Shown piece by piece: positions 10,401 through 18,716 of a stretch of 64,000 bases of DNA; position 1 is the first letter of the stretch, and each line of letters begins with the position of its first letter. The stretch comes from Parapedobacter koreensis (GTDB taxonomy: Bacteria > Bacteroidota > Bacteroidia > Sphingobacteriales > Sphingobacteriaceae). The DNA is taken from NCBI RefSeq assembly GCF_900109365.1, contig NZ_FNZR01000007.1, forward strand, positions 186,001 through 250,000. Direction: 5' to 3'. The position numbers and the translations under genes are program-made. Below the pieces are notes generated by a model that saw nothing but the letters and a program-made list of their open reading frames with translations, was not told the DNA's origin and made no database searches.

Positions 10401-10808
10401 AGGCGTGCCGCCTTCGAGTGTCTTTGCAAACCACGCCGGGCTGGTGCCCGAAGGCTGTGCGCCGAGTACGATCAACCCTTTGCCACCATCCACGAATCCC
10501 GCTAACGCGCTTTCCTGACCAGATAAAATGGCGTCTGGCACCGTAAATAACACCAATCCGTCATATAAGCGGAGGTTTTTCTCGTTCAAGTCAGCGGCAT
10601 CCGTTGTGTAGGTCAGGTTGATACCACTTTTGAAAAGTTCAATAGCCAACCAAGACGCGTACTTGCCGGACGCCCCCAATGCATCAGATGAGTCGGCGCT
10701 TTCGAAAAACAAGACCTCAGCTCGCCGCGGATAGTCGCGATTGTCATGGGTACATTGGATAAGAAACAGGCAAAAAAAGACAATATACAAGTAGGAAATT
10801 ATTCTCAT
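7428..10808 (-). CDS. large secreted redox-type protein: ThuA-like, sorbosone-dehydrogenase-like propeller, HEAT, jelly-roll and cupredoxin domains
   Basis: From the ATG at 10808 the product is about 1,126 residues. A lipoprotein-like signal (FFCLFLIQC, Cys19) precedes a ThuA-like domain (about 27-210). Next come a membrane-bound-dehydrogenase/sorbosone-dehydrogenase-like propeller (about 235-620, with an IETVDYPNNF segment), HEAT-like helical repeats (about 640-860) and a concanavalin-like beta domain (about 860-1000). The C-terminus is an azurin-like cupredoxin with MQHNLL and a C-x(4)-H-x(3)-M copper-ligand pattern (YVCTFPGHWRGMNG). Related PVC-type proteins usually carry a CxxCH heme, and none is visible here. 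A possible promoter at 10837-10844 places the upstream ATG at 10835 before the transcript start, which favours 10808. This is the first gene of the operon. Periplasmic sugar oxidation with electron transfer to copper is inferred. Confidence 0.85.
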   Translation of the reverse strand: MRIISYLYIVFFCLFLIQCTHDNRDYPRRAEVLFFESADSSDALGASGKYASWLAIELFKSGINLTYTTDAADLNEKNLRLYDGLVLFTVPDAILSGQESALAGFVDGGKGLIVLGAQPSGTSPAWFAKTLEGGTPVTDTLATDLAHRLNKGKGRVFYTEHGSDESTWKNLDFLRSINKGVQWAIGDRVMGLVAQLKIPSVSIYEDTIADFTARHFVPKMQEPLSPEESAKLIQVPVGFELKLFASEPDIVNPIAMSWDEKGRLWIIETVDYPNNFVELKGEANDRIKICEDTDGDGVADKFTVFADRLNIATSLTFANDGVIVAMAPHFIFMKDTDGDNVVDVRDTIMTGWNKNDTHAGPSNLQYGFDNKIWGVTGYAGFNGHINGKRLAFGQGVYRFRPDGTDFEYLATTSNNTWGLGMTEDNNVFISTANNTHSAYYSMPEQLVQRQFKEDDQRPAINAVQKIDGHYDVHAMTPNLRQVDVVGGFTSAAGHQLYTARDYPQTYWNKVAFVTEPTVRLIHNAVIEPDGAGFKEHDGWNLAASSDEWFGPIHAEVGPDGAVWILDWYNFIIQHNVFVPAQAPSDKVLPFIEQPHGPGNAFESDLRDKKYGRVYRLVYTDAKHKTSHKLSKDDTGGLLKALKSDNKFWRMHAQRLLVERQQDDVADELIRIASDQKVDKIGLNAPAIHALWTLQGLNLIAERQDVFDAVVKGFKHPSAGVRKATAQALPVDDRSRDALLNSGILADTNLNTRMAAFVKLAEYPASEAVAKALLEATGDPANENDRWLSQALFAAIARHEDAFFKLASTRTTGNFARRILESLANEQYTLGRRSRFPFSPDVSNKKIHIQTEVRRRDNQPYNGLIVGQGDKTAGYALYTKNNRLFFEVYQHGQTATVSSRGNLPSEFVADARVTVDASIELSINGTSQGKAKIMHLFAEPLALNLRSGEDFDETYAFTDYGGASGFTGNINNTVVRLSKAHQSAAFAHGGAAMVADPKSSVPSERIELKAVKDIMQYDKKLITVPAGKRITLVFENPDGMQHNLLIIQPGTLDIVGKAADDMLRSSEAFERQYVPAIPEVLHHTPLVNPGESFTLEFTAPEQPGDYTYVCTFPGHWRGMNGTMRVVR

Positions 10809-10836
10809 AAAATATAGTTCTATAATTGTCGACATA

Positions 10837-10844
10837 CAAAAGTA
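10837..10844 (-). promoter_or_regulatory. possible -7 promoter element (TACTTTTG) of the minus-strand catabolic operon
   Basis: The octamer fits the Bacteroidota TAnnTTTG element. It lies in the 130-base gap between the divergent operon and the AraC gene. Transcription would start near 10830, upstream of the ATG at 10808. The -33 region is weak, which fits an activator-dependent promoter. Confidence 0.5.
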
Positions 10845-10938
10845 GGTCGCAAAGCCACAGGAAAACCACGATATGTTATCCCTTTATAGTCAAATTATAT
10901 CACCATTTATTATATTTACAGACAACAAAAGATAAATC

Positions 10939-11841
10939 ATGAAGAAAACCCATATCATTCCCAAGGCGCTCATCCCGGAAAACCGATCCTTCGTCGTGCG
11001 TAAACAAATTGAACCTTACTTCGATCCGACCTTCCACTTGCACCCCGAATTCCAGATTTCCTATGTCATGGAAGGGGAAGGAAACCGGTTTGTAGGAGAT
11101 AGTATCAAGCCCTTTAAAGCAAATGATTTGGTCTTAATAGGCCCCAATCTGCCCCATGTATGGCGCAATGACAATGCTTATTTTGAAAAAGACAGCCCAT
11201 TAAGCACGACCGTCATTGTCATCTACTTCCATGATCATTTCCTGGGTGAGACCATTCACGAGAAAGCGGAATTTGAAAGCATCAAACACCTGTTTCAGCG
11301 ATCACAGTGCGGCATCGAGATTGCCGGTGACACGCAGAGGCGCGTAAGCCAATTGATGGTGGAACTATTGGAACTAAAGGGTACGGACAGCATCATCCAA
11401 CTGCTGAAGATATTAAATACGATTGCGCTCTCGGAGGAATGCCACTTAATAACGGGCACCCACTCGAAATCCTACAATACCGAGGCCGAGACAGACCGGA
11501 TGAACAAAGTCTACGCATTTATCATGAAAAATTTTCATCGCAAAATCCATTTGGAGGAAGTTGCTTCCATTGCCAGCATGACCTGCACATCATTCAGTCG
11601 GTATTTCAAATCGCGTGTCAACCAATCTTTCTCAGACTTCCTGAAGGAGATCCGCATTGAATATGCCTGCAAGCTCCTGAAAGAAGGCAAGATGAATATC
11701 GACCGCATTGGCTACGAATGCGGATTCCAATCCCTGACCAATTTCAACAAGCAGTTTAAGGCGGTCGTCGGCAAACAACCGCACCAATACCGAAATGAAT
11801 ACCAGAAGGTGGCGCTGGATGCTTATCACCATTATCATTGA
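10939..11841 (+). CDS. AraC-family transcriptional regulator
   Basis: The 300-residue protein has an N-terminal cupin-like sensing domain (about 20-110, with FHLHPEFQISYVMEGEG and NDLVLIGPNLPHVW) and a C-terminal AraC-type double helix-turn-helix (about 195-290, with IHLEEVASIASMTCTSFSRY and IDRIGYECGFQSLTNFNKQF). The cupin probably binds a sugar or keto-sugar, and the helices bind DNA. The gene is divergent from the catabolic operon, which is the usual place for its activator. Its last 7 bases overlap the last 7 of the convergent GH43 gene. The regulator-target link is inferred from position. Confidence 0.93.
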   Translation: MKKTHIIPKALIPENRSFVVRKQIEPYFDPTFHLHPEFQISYVMEGEGNRFVGDSIKPFKANDLVLIGPNLPHVWRNDNAYFEKDSPLSTTVIVIYFHDHFLGETIHEKAEFESIKHLFQRSQCGIEIAGDTQRRVSQLMVELLELKGTDSIIQLLKILNTIALSEECHLITGTHSKSYNTEAETDRMNKVYAFIMKNFHRKIHLEEVASIASMTCTSFSRYFKSRVNQSFSDFLKEIRIEYACKLLKEGKMNIDRIGYECGFQSLTNFNKQFKAVVGKQPHQYRNEYQKVALDAYHHYH

Positions 11842-13820
11842 AATACCGGTGCTTGCTGCGGTTTGGCACTGGGTGTCCCGTCAGCCAGTTCCGGCCAGCC
11901 ATCCCGCCAGATCACCCTATCAAGCATCAGCATCCGCCGGCTGGCGCCGGTCGGCACCGTTCCTTTGGAACGATCAATCCCATGGTAGATAAACCAGTCC
12001 GTTCCCTCGTCATCGGCAATCAGCCGTGCGTTGTGCCCCGGCCCCACGAACAGCTCGTTGCCTTTGATAAACAACGTCCCATTGCCGCGCTCCGTAATCG
12101 CTCTCCCCTCCTTATCGAGGTAAGGGCCCATCAAGTGCGCGGATCGGGCCACCAGCACGTGGTATTGGCTATTGGCTCCCTCGCAGCAGCTGCCTTTGGA
12201 GCCGAAGAAATAGTAATACCCATCCCGTTTATGGATCATCACCGCTTCATAATCGCCAGCGGCTATCTTCACTTTCCGGGATAAGTCAGGCACGGACAAG
12301 CCATCATCAGCCAGCCTGATGCCATACGTGCCCTGCGTCGGTGCGTCGCTGAAACTACCCCAAAACACGTGTTTTTCGCCCGCTTCTTCCATGAAGAACG
12401 GATCGATGGAATTAGGTACATCTACCTCCTCGCTGGTAAACAATTTGCCCCGGTCGGCAAACGGGCCTATCGGTTTATCCGCTACTGCCACGCCCACGCC
12501 GGGATTGGGATCTCCCCATGTAGAATAAGCATAGTAGAGGTAGTACCGGCCATCTACGTAGTTGGCATCGGGTGCCCAGATGCCGCCACTGCTTTTCCAT
12601 GCCGGCTTGCTGGAAAATGCCTGCCCCACGACTTGCCAGTCGACCAGGTTGGCCGATTGCAAAATGGGAACCAAGCGGCTACCTTGCCCATCACCCCAAT
12701 CGTCCTGTGTGCCATAGGCATAAAAAAGCCCGGATTGCGGATCGCGGATGACCGACGGGTCGGCGAGGATAGGCTCGAAAACAGGGTTGGTGTAGGTGCC
12801 CTCCTTACGGGCGGGCGGTGATACCCCGCGTCCGGCATCGGCCAGTACGGGCTCAATGATTTCCTCGCTATTCACACTGAATGTATACAGGCCAGCCTCC
12901 GGATCCCACTGCATCGTAATCGGGACGATGCGCGTCTTCCTCGGACTTACCTGTTGCTGGCCAAAGTGGACGTGATATACATAATACAATTGGCCGTCCA
13001 ATCCTTCGAATAAATCGCCATGCCCGGAGCCATTTTCGCCAACGATAGTACGATGAAGGATTGGGCTACCTTTTTGCTTGATCCAAGGCCCATATGGCGA
13101 GTCAGCAACCGCATAGCCAACCGCATAGTCGATATTCCGGAAGTGGTTGGCCGAATAAAACAGGTAGTATTTGCCTTTTAATTTGATAACGGTGGGCCCC
13201 TCCATGATCGGTGACGACTCATAAGCAGGGGTAGCCTCCCAAGGCTCGGTTTGGCCGAAGCATTTCTTGAGCGTTTCAGGCTTGATCTTCCCTTTCTCCA
13301 AATCAAACTCGGCTACCCACAAGTAATTGCCATCATCAAACCGCACATGGTAAAGATAATACTTGCCATCATCATCGTTGAAAATGTAGGAGTCTATATT
13401 TTTTTCAGCACCGTCAATGGGGGCAACTTCCTTTTGCCGATAGGGCCCCGGCAAAGCCGATGACTGCGCGAGTACGGTTTGCTCATTGGCGGTATACGTG
13501 AGGTAGTACGTATCTTTTGCCTTGAGTAGCTGCGGTGCCCAGAAGCCCTCGGTGCCAAAGGCCTGATCCCCCTTGGCCAGGATCAGGTATGCCGAGTCCC
13601 TTGCTCCAGCAGGTGGCGCCCAGGTTTTCAGGTCGTCGGATACCAACACGAAAAAACCCGGTGCCTCCCGGCTGTTCCCTCCCGTCCCGGTCAGGTAATA
13701 TTTACCATCGGCAACGTATATCGTTGGGTCTGCAAAAAATAGCTCCCGCTTTTCCTGCGCAGGCAAATGCAGCACATGCAGGCCCACAAGGAGCAAAGAA
13801 CAGGTAATACGCCGTATCAT
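11835..13820 (-). CDS. tandem two-domain glycoside hydrolase family 43 protein
   Basis: The 661-residue secreted protein has a signal peptide ending at LPAQ (about 21) and two successive five-bladed GH43-like propellers. The first (about 25-330) starts with FFADPTIYV (general base Asp31) and has a PIMEGP acid segment. The second (about 345-650) starts with ILADPSVIRD and has NSIDPFFM and YEAVMIHKRD segments. GH43 enzymes usually remove arabinose or xylose from arabinan, arabinoxylan or related glycans. Both domains keep acidic residues at the expected places, so both may be active. Its start overlaps the end of the GH5-like gene by 4 bases (ATGA), which suggests translational coupling. Its end overlaps the AraC gene. 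Confidence 0.9.
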   Translation of the reverse strand: MIRRITCSLLLVGLHVLHLPAQEKRELFFADPTIYVADGKYYLTGTGGNSREAPGFFVLVSDDLKTWAPPAGARDSAYLILAKGDQAFGTEGFWAPQLLKAKDTYYLTYTANEQTVLAQSSALPGPYRQKEVAPIDGAEKNIDSYIFNDDDGKYYLYHVRFDDGNYLWVAEFDLEKGKIKPETLKKCFGQTEPWEATPAYESSPIMEGPTVIKLKGKYYLFYSANHFRNIDYAVGYAVADSPYGPWIKQKGSPILHRTIVGENGSGHGDLFEGLDGQLYYVYHVHFGQQQVSPRKTRIVPITMQWDPEAGLYTFSVNSEEIIEPVLADAGRGVSPPARKEGTYTNPVFEPILADPSVIRDPQSGLFYAYGTQDDWGDGQGSRLVPILQSANLVDWQVVGQAFSSKPAWKSSGGIWAPDANYVDGRYYLYYAYSTWGDPNPGVGVAVADKPIGPFADRGKLFTSEEVDVPNSIDPFFMEEAGEKHVFWGSFSDAPTQGTYGIRLADDGLSVPDLSRKVKIAAGDYEAVMIHKRDGYYYFFGSKGSCCEGANSQYHVLVARSAHLMGPYLDKEGRAITERGNGTLFIKGNELFVGPGHNARLIADDEGTDWFIYHGIDRSKGTVPTGASRRMLMLDRVIWRDGWPELADGTPSAKPQQAPVFQ

Positions 13821-14980
13821 CGTGCCAGGCTCTTAATCACATCCACTTCCTCTTGCCTGTATGGCGTGCCATCGCCCCTGAAAATATCATGGAACCACAC
13901 CGGAGGCTCGGCAGTATAGGTCTTCGTCCAGCTATCCCACGGATAGATGGTCTGCGTTTTGCCATCCACAAACCCCCAGTTGAACATCGCTATGTTGTAT
14001 TTTTTGGCGATGGGCAGGAATCCCGCGAAGGTGCTTCCATTAGGCCGTGCCATGTATTCGGTGCACCACAGGGGCTTACCGTACCGCTGAAGCTGCTGGA
14101 TGCGCTTTTCAAAGTCTTCCGGTGTATCGTAATTGTGAAAACTGATGATGTCCGACTGCTCGATTTGCAGGCGTTCGATGGGTTTCAACGTGCTGTCTGC
14201 CGACCAGTCGCCCGCCCATATGCCGGAAGTAAGCGGCTGCACTGGATTGGCCGACCTTGCCCACTCGAATGCCTCGGCCAACAACGGCAATACATAGGAC
14301 ACCTTGTCCTTGATTTCGACGGCCTCATATGACGGCCCCGTCATGTTATCCGGCTCGTTCCATACATCCCAGCCCAAAATCCGGCCGTCGTCGGCGAAAT
14401 GTCCGATTACGCCCTTGACATAGCGCTCCAACCGGGGATACTGTGTGCTGTCTTTCAGCGCTCGCTGCCCCGGGCTCTGCACCCATCCGGAATTGTGTAC
14501 ATGCGGTTTGGGCGCACGTTGTTTGCCCAATGCCGGAAACGGATCCCAGCAGGAATCGAAAATTACAAACAGCGGCCGTATGCCATGTTTTTCGGCTAGC
14601 CCTAAAAATTGGTCTACCCTGTTTAAGAAGCCCGATGAATCTTGCCCGTACGGCAAATCATGCAGGTACACGCGGGCGGTATTCATGCCCAGTGCTGCAG
14701 CCCAGCCCAGTTCCTTATCGATGGTCTCCGGATCAAAGGTATCTTCCTGCCACATCTCCAGTTGGTTGATGGCCGTAGCCGGAATGTAGTTCGAGCCTAC
14801 AAGCCATCCCTGCCGGGCATACCAGGCATTGGCTTCTTCCGCTGTCCAGGTGTTTCGTTTTGGGTCGGTGGCGCCGGTTTCTGCTGCCCGGTGGCTATCG
14901 CAGCCGTACCATAAAAAAAGAAGTAATGCACTACAAAACAAAGAGGTGTTGAAAATCCGCATAGCTATTGGTTTCATCAT
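13817..14980 (-). CDS. clan GH-A glycoside hydrolase lipoprotein (GH5-like, cellulase/xylanase/mannanase type)
   Basis: The 387-residue protein has a lipoprotein signal (LLFLWYGC, Cys27), so it is probably attached to an envelope membrane. The TIM-barrel follows clan GH-A. The likely acid/base Glu209 is in WDVWNEP and the likely nucleophile Glu308 is in PLWCTEYMARP, with FHNYD before it. It is often called cellulase-family or 1,4-beta-xylanase, but specificity cannot be read here. Together with the overlapping double-GH43 gene it suggests arabinoxylan, mannan or a similar hemicellulose as target. An internal ATG at 14962 is an alternative start. Confidence 0.87.
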   Translation of the reverse strand: MMKPIAMRIFNTSLFCSALLLFLWYGCDSHRAAETGATDPKRNTWTAEEANAWYARQGWLVGSNYIPATAINQLEMWQEDTFDPETIDKELGWAAALGMNTARVYLHDLPYGQDSSGFLNRVDQFLGLAEKHGIRPLFVIFDSCWDPFPALGKQRAPKPHVHNSGWVQSPGQRALKDSTQYPRLERYVKGVIGHFADDGRILGWDVWNEPDNMTGPSYEAVEIKDKVSYVLPLLAEAFEWARSANPVQPLTSGIWAGDWSADSTLKPIERLQIEQSDIISFHNYDTPEDFEKRIQQLQRYGKPLWCTEYMARPNGSTFAGFLPIAKKYNIAMFNWGFVDGKTQTIYPWDSWTKTYTAEPPVWFHDIFRGDGTPYRQEEVDVIKSLAR

Positions 14981-15212
14981 TGGTCATCAAATCAGCGCGA
15001 GGCCTTCCCTATTGCAAAGGACGGCATTAGGATTGTTGCAAGCGATACCATTTTGTTTCAATCTTTCTTTATTTTGTCTCAAACCACCATAGGCCGCCTA
15101 TTCCTGCCCGATGCCTTGCCGATATTATCCCGGCAAAACACCGTGTTTGGATTGCTTTCACGGCGTTATACCGACGATATACGGGATATGCTCGGGATAG
15201 GGCGTAGACTCT
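14981..15212. other. intergenic region without a recognised gene
   Basis: This stretch lies between the GH5-like gene (leftward) and the gene remnants upstream of the sensor gene. It must contain the promoter of the GH5/GH43 pair, but I found no clear TAnnTTTG element. A short rightward frame at 15053-15253 has no recognisable protein character. Confidence 0.5.
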
Positions 15213-15377
15213 ATGCGTATCGCCACGGATCCGAACTACCAGCGCACGCGTGAAAACAATGCCGAATTTGGCGCGGGCGTAGCGGCTGCCAAGCGCTTGC
15301 GCGATACACTGCGGCCGATGATCCTGCTCATCGCGCCCAAACGATTTACTGCCACGGCAAACAACTTATCCCAATAG
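15213..15377 (+). pseudogene. remnant of a Bacteroidota hypothetical protein (RIATDPNYQRTRENNAEFG motif)
   Basis: A 54-codon frame contains the segment RIATDPNYQRTRENNAEFG followed by GVAAAKRLRDTLRP. I recall similar text from a conserved but uncharacterised Bacteroidota family of more than 150 residues, so this looks like a short broken piece. The rest of the family length is absent. Its last bases overlap the end of the sigma-factor-like remnant on the other strand, which suggests a deletion joined two unrelated genes here. Confidence 0.45.
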
Positions 15378-15464
15378 CGCACGGATCTCCGTAAATGCAG
15401 CTTGGCTATCTTGATTTAGCAAGGTATTCAACTCTGAATCCGGTAGGTCTTTAGGTATTTCCAT
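15366..15464 (-). pseudogene. truncated ECF sigma-factor-like N-terminus
   Basis: The 32-codon frame begins MEIPKDLPDSELNTLLNQDS and continues QAAFTEI. This matches the first helix of Bacteroidota RNA polymerase ECF sigma factors, where QAAFTEIY.RY normally leads into region 2. Here the reading ends five residues later, so all DNA- and polymerase-binding parts are missing. It looks like the broken start of a former SusC/FecR-type regulatory gene. A functional short peptide is unlikely. Confidence 0.5.
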
Positions 15465-15504
15465 AAAACCGCGGAAACGTGAGGTTTTTCTTAAATTTTC
15501 CCCC

Positions 15505-15512
15505 TATCTTTG
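15505..15512 (+). promoter_or_regulatory. possible -7 promoter element (TATCTTTG) of the sensor gene
   Basis: The element fits TAnnTTTG. Transcription would start near 15518. This excludes the TTG at 15510 as the sensor start and supports the GTG at 15534. No strong -33 TTG is visible. Confidence 0.5.
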
Positions 15513-15533
15513 GCTCACCAAGGTGCCTTTGCA

Positions 15534-18500
15534 GTGAGACTGGCTTTGTTTATATCGGTTTTGTGTTTGCTTGCACTAGTTGGCTATTCGCAGGATCGAC
15601 CTTACTATTTCACCCACTATCAGGTGGAAAACGGTCTGTCGAACAATGCCGTGCTATGCAGTGCGCAGGATGGGATGGGGTTTATCTGGTTTGGCACCAA
15701 GGATGGCCTCAACCGCTTCGATGGATATTCCTTCAAGGCCTTCCACAGTGATCCCGACAATTCCAATGGGCTGGGAAGCAATTTTATCCGGGCATTGTTT
15801 GTAGACCAAACCGATCGCATCTGGGTGGGCACTGACCAGGGTATCTACATCTTCAACCCGAAATCCGAAACGTTTTCGCTGTTTCACCTCTCTATCACCA
15901 ATGAAATCTTGCATATACAAGGCGATCGGGCGGGCAATGTCTGGTTTATTGACAACCGTACGTTGTACCGGTATGCCGCCAAGGCAGACCAATTGACGCC
16001 AATCACCGATGTACAATCCCAGGCAAGCTCGTTTGGCATAGCTGCAAGCGGTGACCTCTGGATAGGTACGGTCAATGGTGAGTTGATTCAATACCACCCT
16101 ACCCAAGGTACAAAAGGCCGATATGCATTATTCGACCATTCGCCACGCGTGGTTTCTCAACGGATCGAAAATGTATATTGCAGCGATAGGGGGATCCTCC
16201 TGGTGGGTACCACCAAGCAGGGCGTGAAGGCTTTCGATACGGGCACGGGCACGTACCGGGATCTGCTGACCCATGATGAATATGGAACGGACATCTTCGT
16301 AAGGGATATCATTGAAAATAAAAAGGACGAATACTGGTTTGCCACGGAGTCGGGTATTTTCATCTACCACTATGGCACCGGACAGTGCACCAACCTCAGG
16401 AAGCAACGGGGCAATCCCTGGGCATTATCGGACAATGCGGTCTATACCTTTTGCAAAGACAAGGAGCACGGCATCTGGGCAGGCACCTACTTCGGGGGGA
16501 TCAATCACTACGCGCTGGACAATGCATTTTTCGAAAAGTTTTTTCCATTGGGTGATGACACCAATACCATTTCGGGCAATGCGGTAAGGGAGATTTGCGC
16601 AGATGAGCGGGGGGATTTATGGATTGGCACGGAAGACGCAGGGCTGAATAAAATGGACATTTCCACAGGCCGGATGACCAGCTACCAGCCCACCAGCAAT
16701 GCGCATGGCTTGGCCTATTCAAACATCCATGGCCTGCTACTCACCGGTGACACGCTCTGGGTGGGCACCTTCCAACATGGGCTCGACCTCCTGAATGTAA
16801 ATACCTCCAAGGTAATGCGCCACTACGATGCAGAAGGTAAGGACGGGACATTACAAAACAATTTTATCTTCAATATCTACAGAACCAGCAACGGACGGAT
16901 ACTGCTGGCAACCGGAAGGGGGCTATATGAATATGTATGGGCAACCCAACGGTTCCGGATCGTACGTGAATTTCCGGCCCATATTTTCTATACCACGCTC
17001 TTTGAAGACAGCAACGGGACGATATGGGCCGGCACTTGGCGTGATGGCCTGTATTATGCCCGCCCTGAAACAGGCGAAAAGGGGTCATTTTCTCATCATG
17101 TACATATAGCGAACAGCCTGAGCAGCAACCGCGTAAACCGGATATACGAAGACAGCCGGGGCACCATCTGGGTAGCTACCGAAGGCGGGCTATGCAGGCT
17201 CGATGCGCCGGGCTCCTTCCGTAGGTATGGTACACGGCAGGGTATGCCAAGCAACCTGATACTGACCATCCTTGAAGACAACGACGGCAGGCTCTGGGTG
17301 ACGACTTCCAAGGGCCTCGTACGCTTCGACACGGCCACCGGGGAAATCAACGTCTTTACCCAAGCCAACGGCCTGCTGAGTGACCAATTCAACTATAACT
17401 CGGCTTACAAATCGCCGGATGGAACGCTTTATTTCGGCAGCGTAAAGGGCTTGGTAAAGTTCAATCCGGCCAATTACCGGGAAAGTACTTTCCAGCCACC
17501 GGTATACATCACCGGATTGCAGGTATATAACCACGAACTGGAAATCAGCAAGAAGGGATCACCCCTGCTCCAATCAATCACATTTACGGATCATATCGAA
17601 CTCAACCACAACCAATCTTCCTTCAGCATCGACTTTGCCGCGCTGAGCTTTGTCTCGCCCGGCATGACGGAATACGCTTATAAGATGGAAGGACTGGACA
17701 AGGCATGGACGCATATCCGTACCAACCGGAAAGTTTATTTTACCGAACTACCTCCGGGGGATTACCTCTTCAGGGTGAATGTAGCAGGCAGCCATGGCGG
17801 ATTCATAGGAAAAGAAACACAATTGCGCATTAGCATCCTGCCGCCATTTTGGGCCAGCCAGCCTGCCTACGTGCTGTATATACTGCTGGTGTCTGCCACG
17901 GCTTGGTATGCCATCCGGAGCTACCACCGTCGTGTCAGGGAAAAAAATAAACGGAAACTGGAATTGATACGGCACCGGAAGGAAGAAGAGCTATACCGGG
18001 CCAAAATTGATTTTTTCACCAACGTGACACATGAAATCCGCACTCCGCTCACCCTCATCAAGGCTCCGCTGGAGAAGGTAATGAAAAAAGCGGAAGAACT
18101 GCCGACAGTAAAGCGCCACCTACAAACGATGGAACGCAATACCGAGCGATTGCTGGAACTGACCAACCAGCTACTTGACTTCCGGAAAGCGGAGGTCACC
18201 GGGTATCAGCTACGCTTCATGCCTTTGGATATCAACAGGCTGCTCCGCGAGAGCCTCCTTGGTTTTAAGCTGCTGACCGCCCCGAAAAACATACGGCTCC
18301 GCTATACGCTGCCCGATACACCTTGCATAGCTACAGTGGATAAGGAGGCCGTGACACAGATCATCAGCAACCTGCTGGGTAATGCGCTCAAATATGCCAA
18401 GCGGCATATCGAGGTGGCGTTGCTGGTCTGCGCATCCGACGACCGGGTGTGTACCATATCGGTCAAAAATGACGGCTACCTCATTCCTGCGGATATGCGG

Positions 18501-18716
18501 GAAAAGATCTTCGAAACGTTTGTGCGGCTAAAAGCGACAGAAACGCAGCAAGGGGTGGGGCTGGGCTTGGCCCTTGCCCGATCGCTCGCCCAATTGCATA
18601 AGGGCAACCTCCAGCTGGCCATACCCGAAAATGGGATGAATGTATTTATACTGACATTGCCTCTTGAACAACAATTTCAACAACCTTGCTATGGCGCAGG
18701 AATTACCAAGGACTGA
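15534..18716 (+). CDS. HTCS-type sensor histidine kinase (beta-propeller sensor, Y_Y_Y, HisKA, HATPase)
   Basis: From the GTG at 15534 the protein is 1,060 residues. It starts with a clean signal peptide (RLALFISVLCLLALVGYSQ). A run of two-component-regulator propeller repeats (about 20-680, many with GLxxNxI and WIGTxxGL patterns) is followed by a Y_Y_Y domain (about 700-775). One transmembrane helix (about 780-800) precedes HisKA with phosphoacceptor His833 in THEIRTPLTLI and a HATPase domain (NLLGNALKYA near 946; GVGLGLALARSL near 1010). The protein stops right after the ATPase domain. In typical Bacteroidota hybrid systems a receiver and AraC domain continue in the same chain. Here they are in the next gene, which overlaps by 26 bases in another frame. 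It probably senses a periplasmic oligosaccharide and controls the neighbouring GH genes. Confidence 0.9.
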   Translation: MRLALFISVLCLLALVGYSQDRPYYFTHYQVENGLSNNAVLCSAQDGMGFIWFGTKDGLNRFDGYSFKAFHSDPDNSNGLGSNFIRALFVDQTDRIWVGTDQGIYIFNPKSETFSLFHLSITNEILHIQGDRAGNVWFIDNRTLYRYAAKADQLTPITDVQSQASSFGIAASGDLWIGTVNGELIQYHPTQGTKGRYALFDHSPRVVSQRIENVYCSDRGILLVGTTKQGVKAFDTGTGTYRDLLTHDEYGTDIFVRDIIENKKDEYWFATESGIFIYHYGTGQCTNLRKQRGNPWALSDNAVYTFCKDKEHGIWAGTYFGGINHYALDNAFFEKFFPLGDDTNTISGNAVREICADERGDLWIGTEDAGLNKMDISTGRMTSYQPTSNAHGLAYSNIHGLLLTGDTLWVGTFQHGLDLLNVNTSKVMRHYDAEGKDGTLQNNFIFNIYRTSNGRILLATGRGLYEYVWATQRFRIVREFPAHIFYTTLFEDSNGTIWAGTWRDGLYYARPETGEKGSFSHHVHIANSLSSNRVNRIYEDSRGTIWVATEGGLCRLDAPGSFRRYGTRQGMPSNLILTILEDNDGRLWVTTSKGLVRFDTATGEINVFTQANGLLSDQFNYNSAYKSPDGTLYFGSVKGLVKFNPANYRESTFQPPVYITGLQVYNHELEISKKGSPLLQSITFTDHIELNHNQSSFSIDFAALSFVSPGMTEYAYKMEGLDKAWTHIRTNRKVYFTELPPGDYLFRVNVAGSHGGFIGKETQLRISILPPFWASQPAYVLYILLVSATAWYAIRSYHRRVREKNKRKLELIRHRKEEELYRAKIDFFTNVTHEIRTPLTLIKAPLEKVMKKAEELPTVKRHLQTMERNTERLLELTNQLLDFRKAEVTGYQLRFMPLDINRLLRESLLGFKLLTAPKNIRLRYTLPDTPCIATVDKEAVTQIISNLLGNALKYAKRHIEVALLVCASDDRVCTISVKNDGYLIPADMREKIFETFVRLKATETQQGVGLGLALARSLAQLHKGNLQLAIPENGMNVFILTLPLEQQFQQPCYGAGITKD

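Noticed and set aside
15053-15253. Rightward frame of 66 codons upstream of the sensor
   Set aside because: It has no homology-like features and crosses the start of the RIATDPNYQ remnant in another frame.
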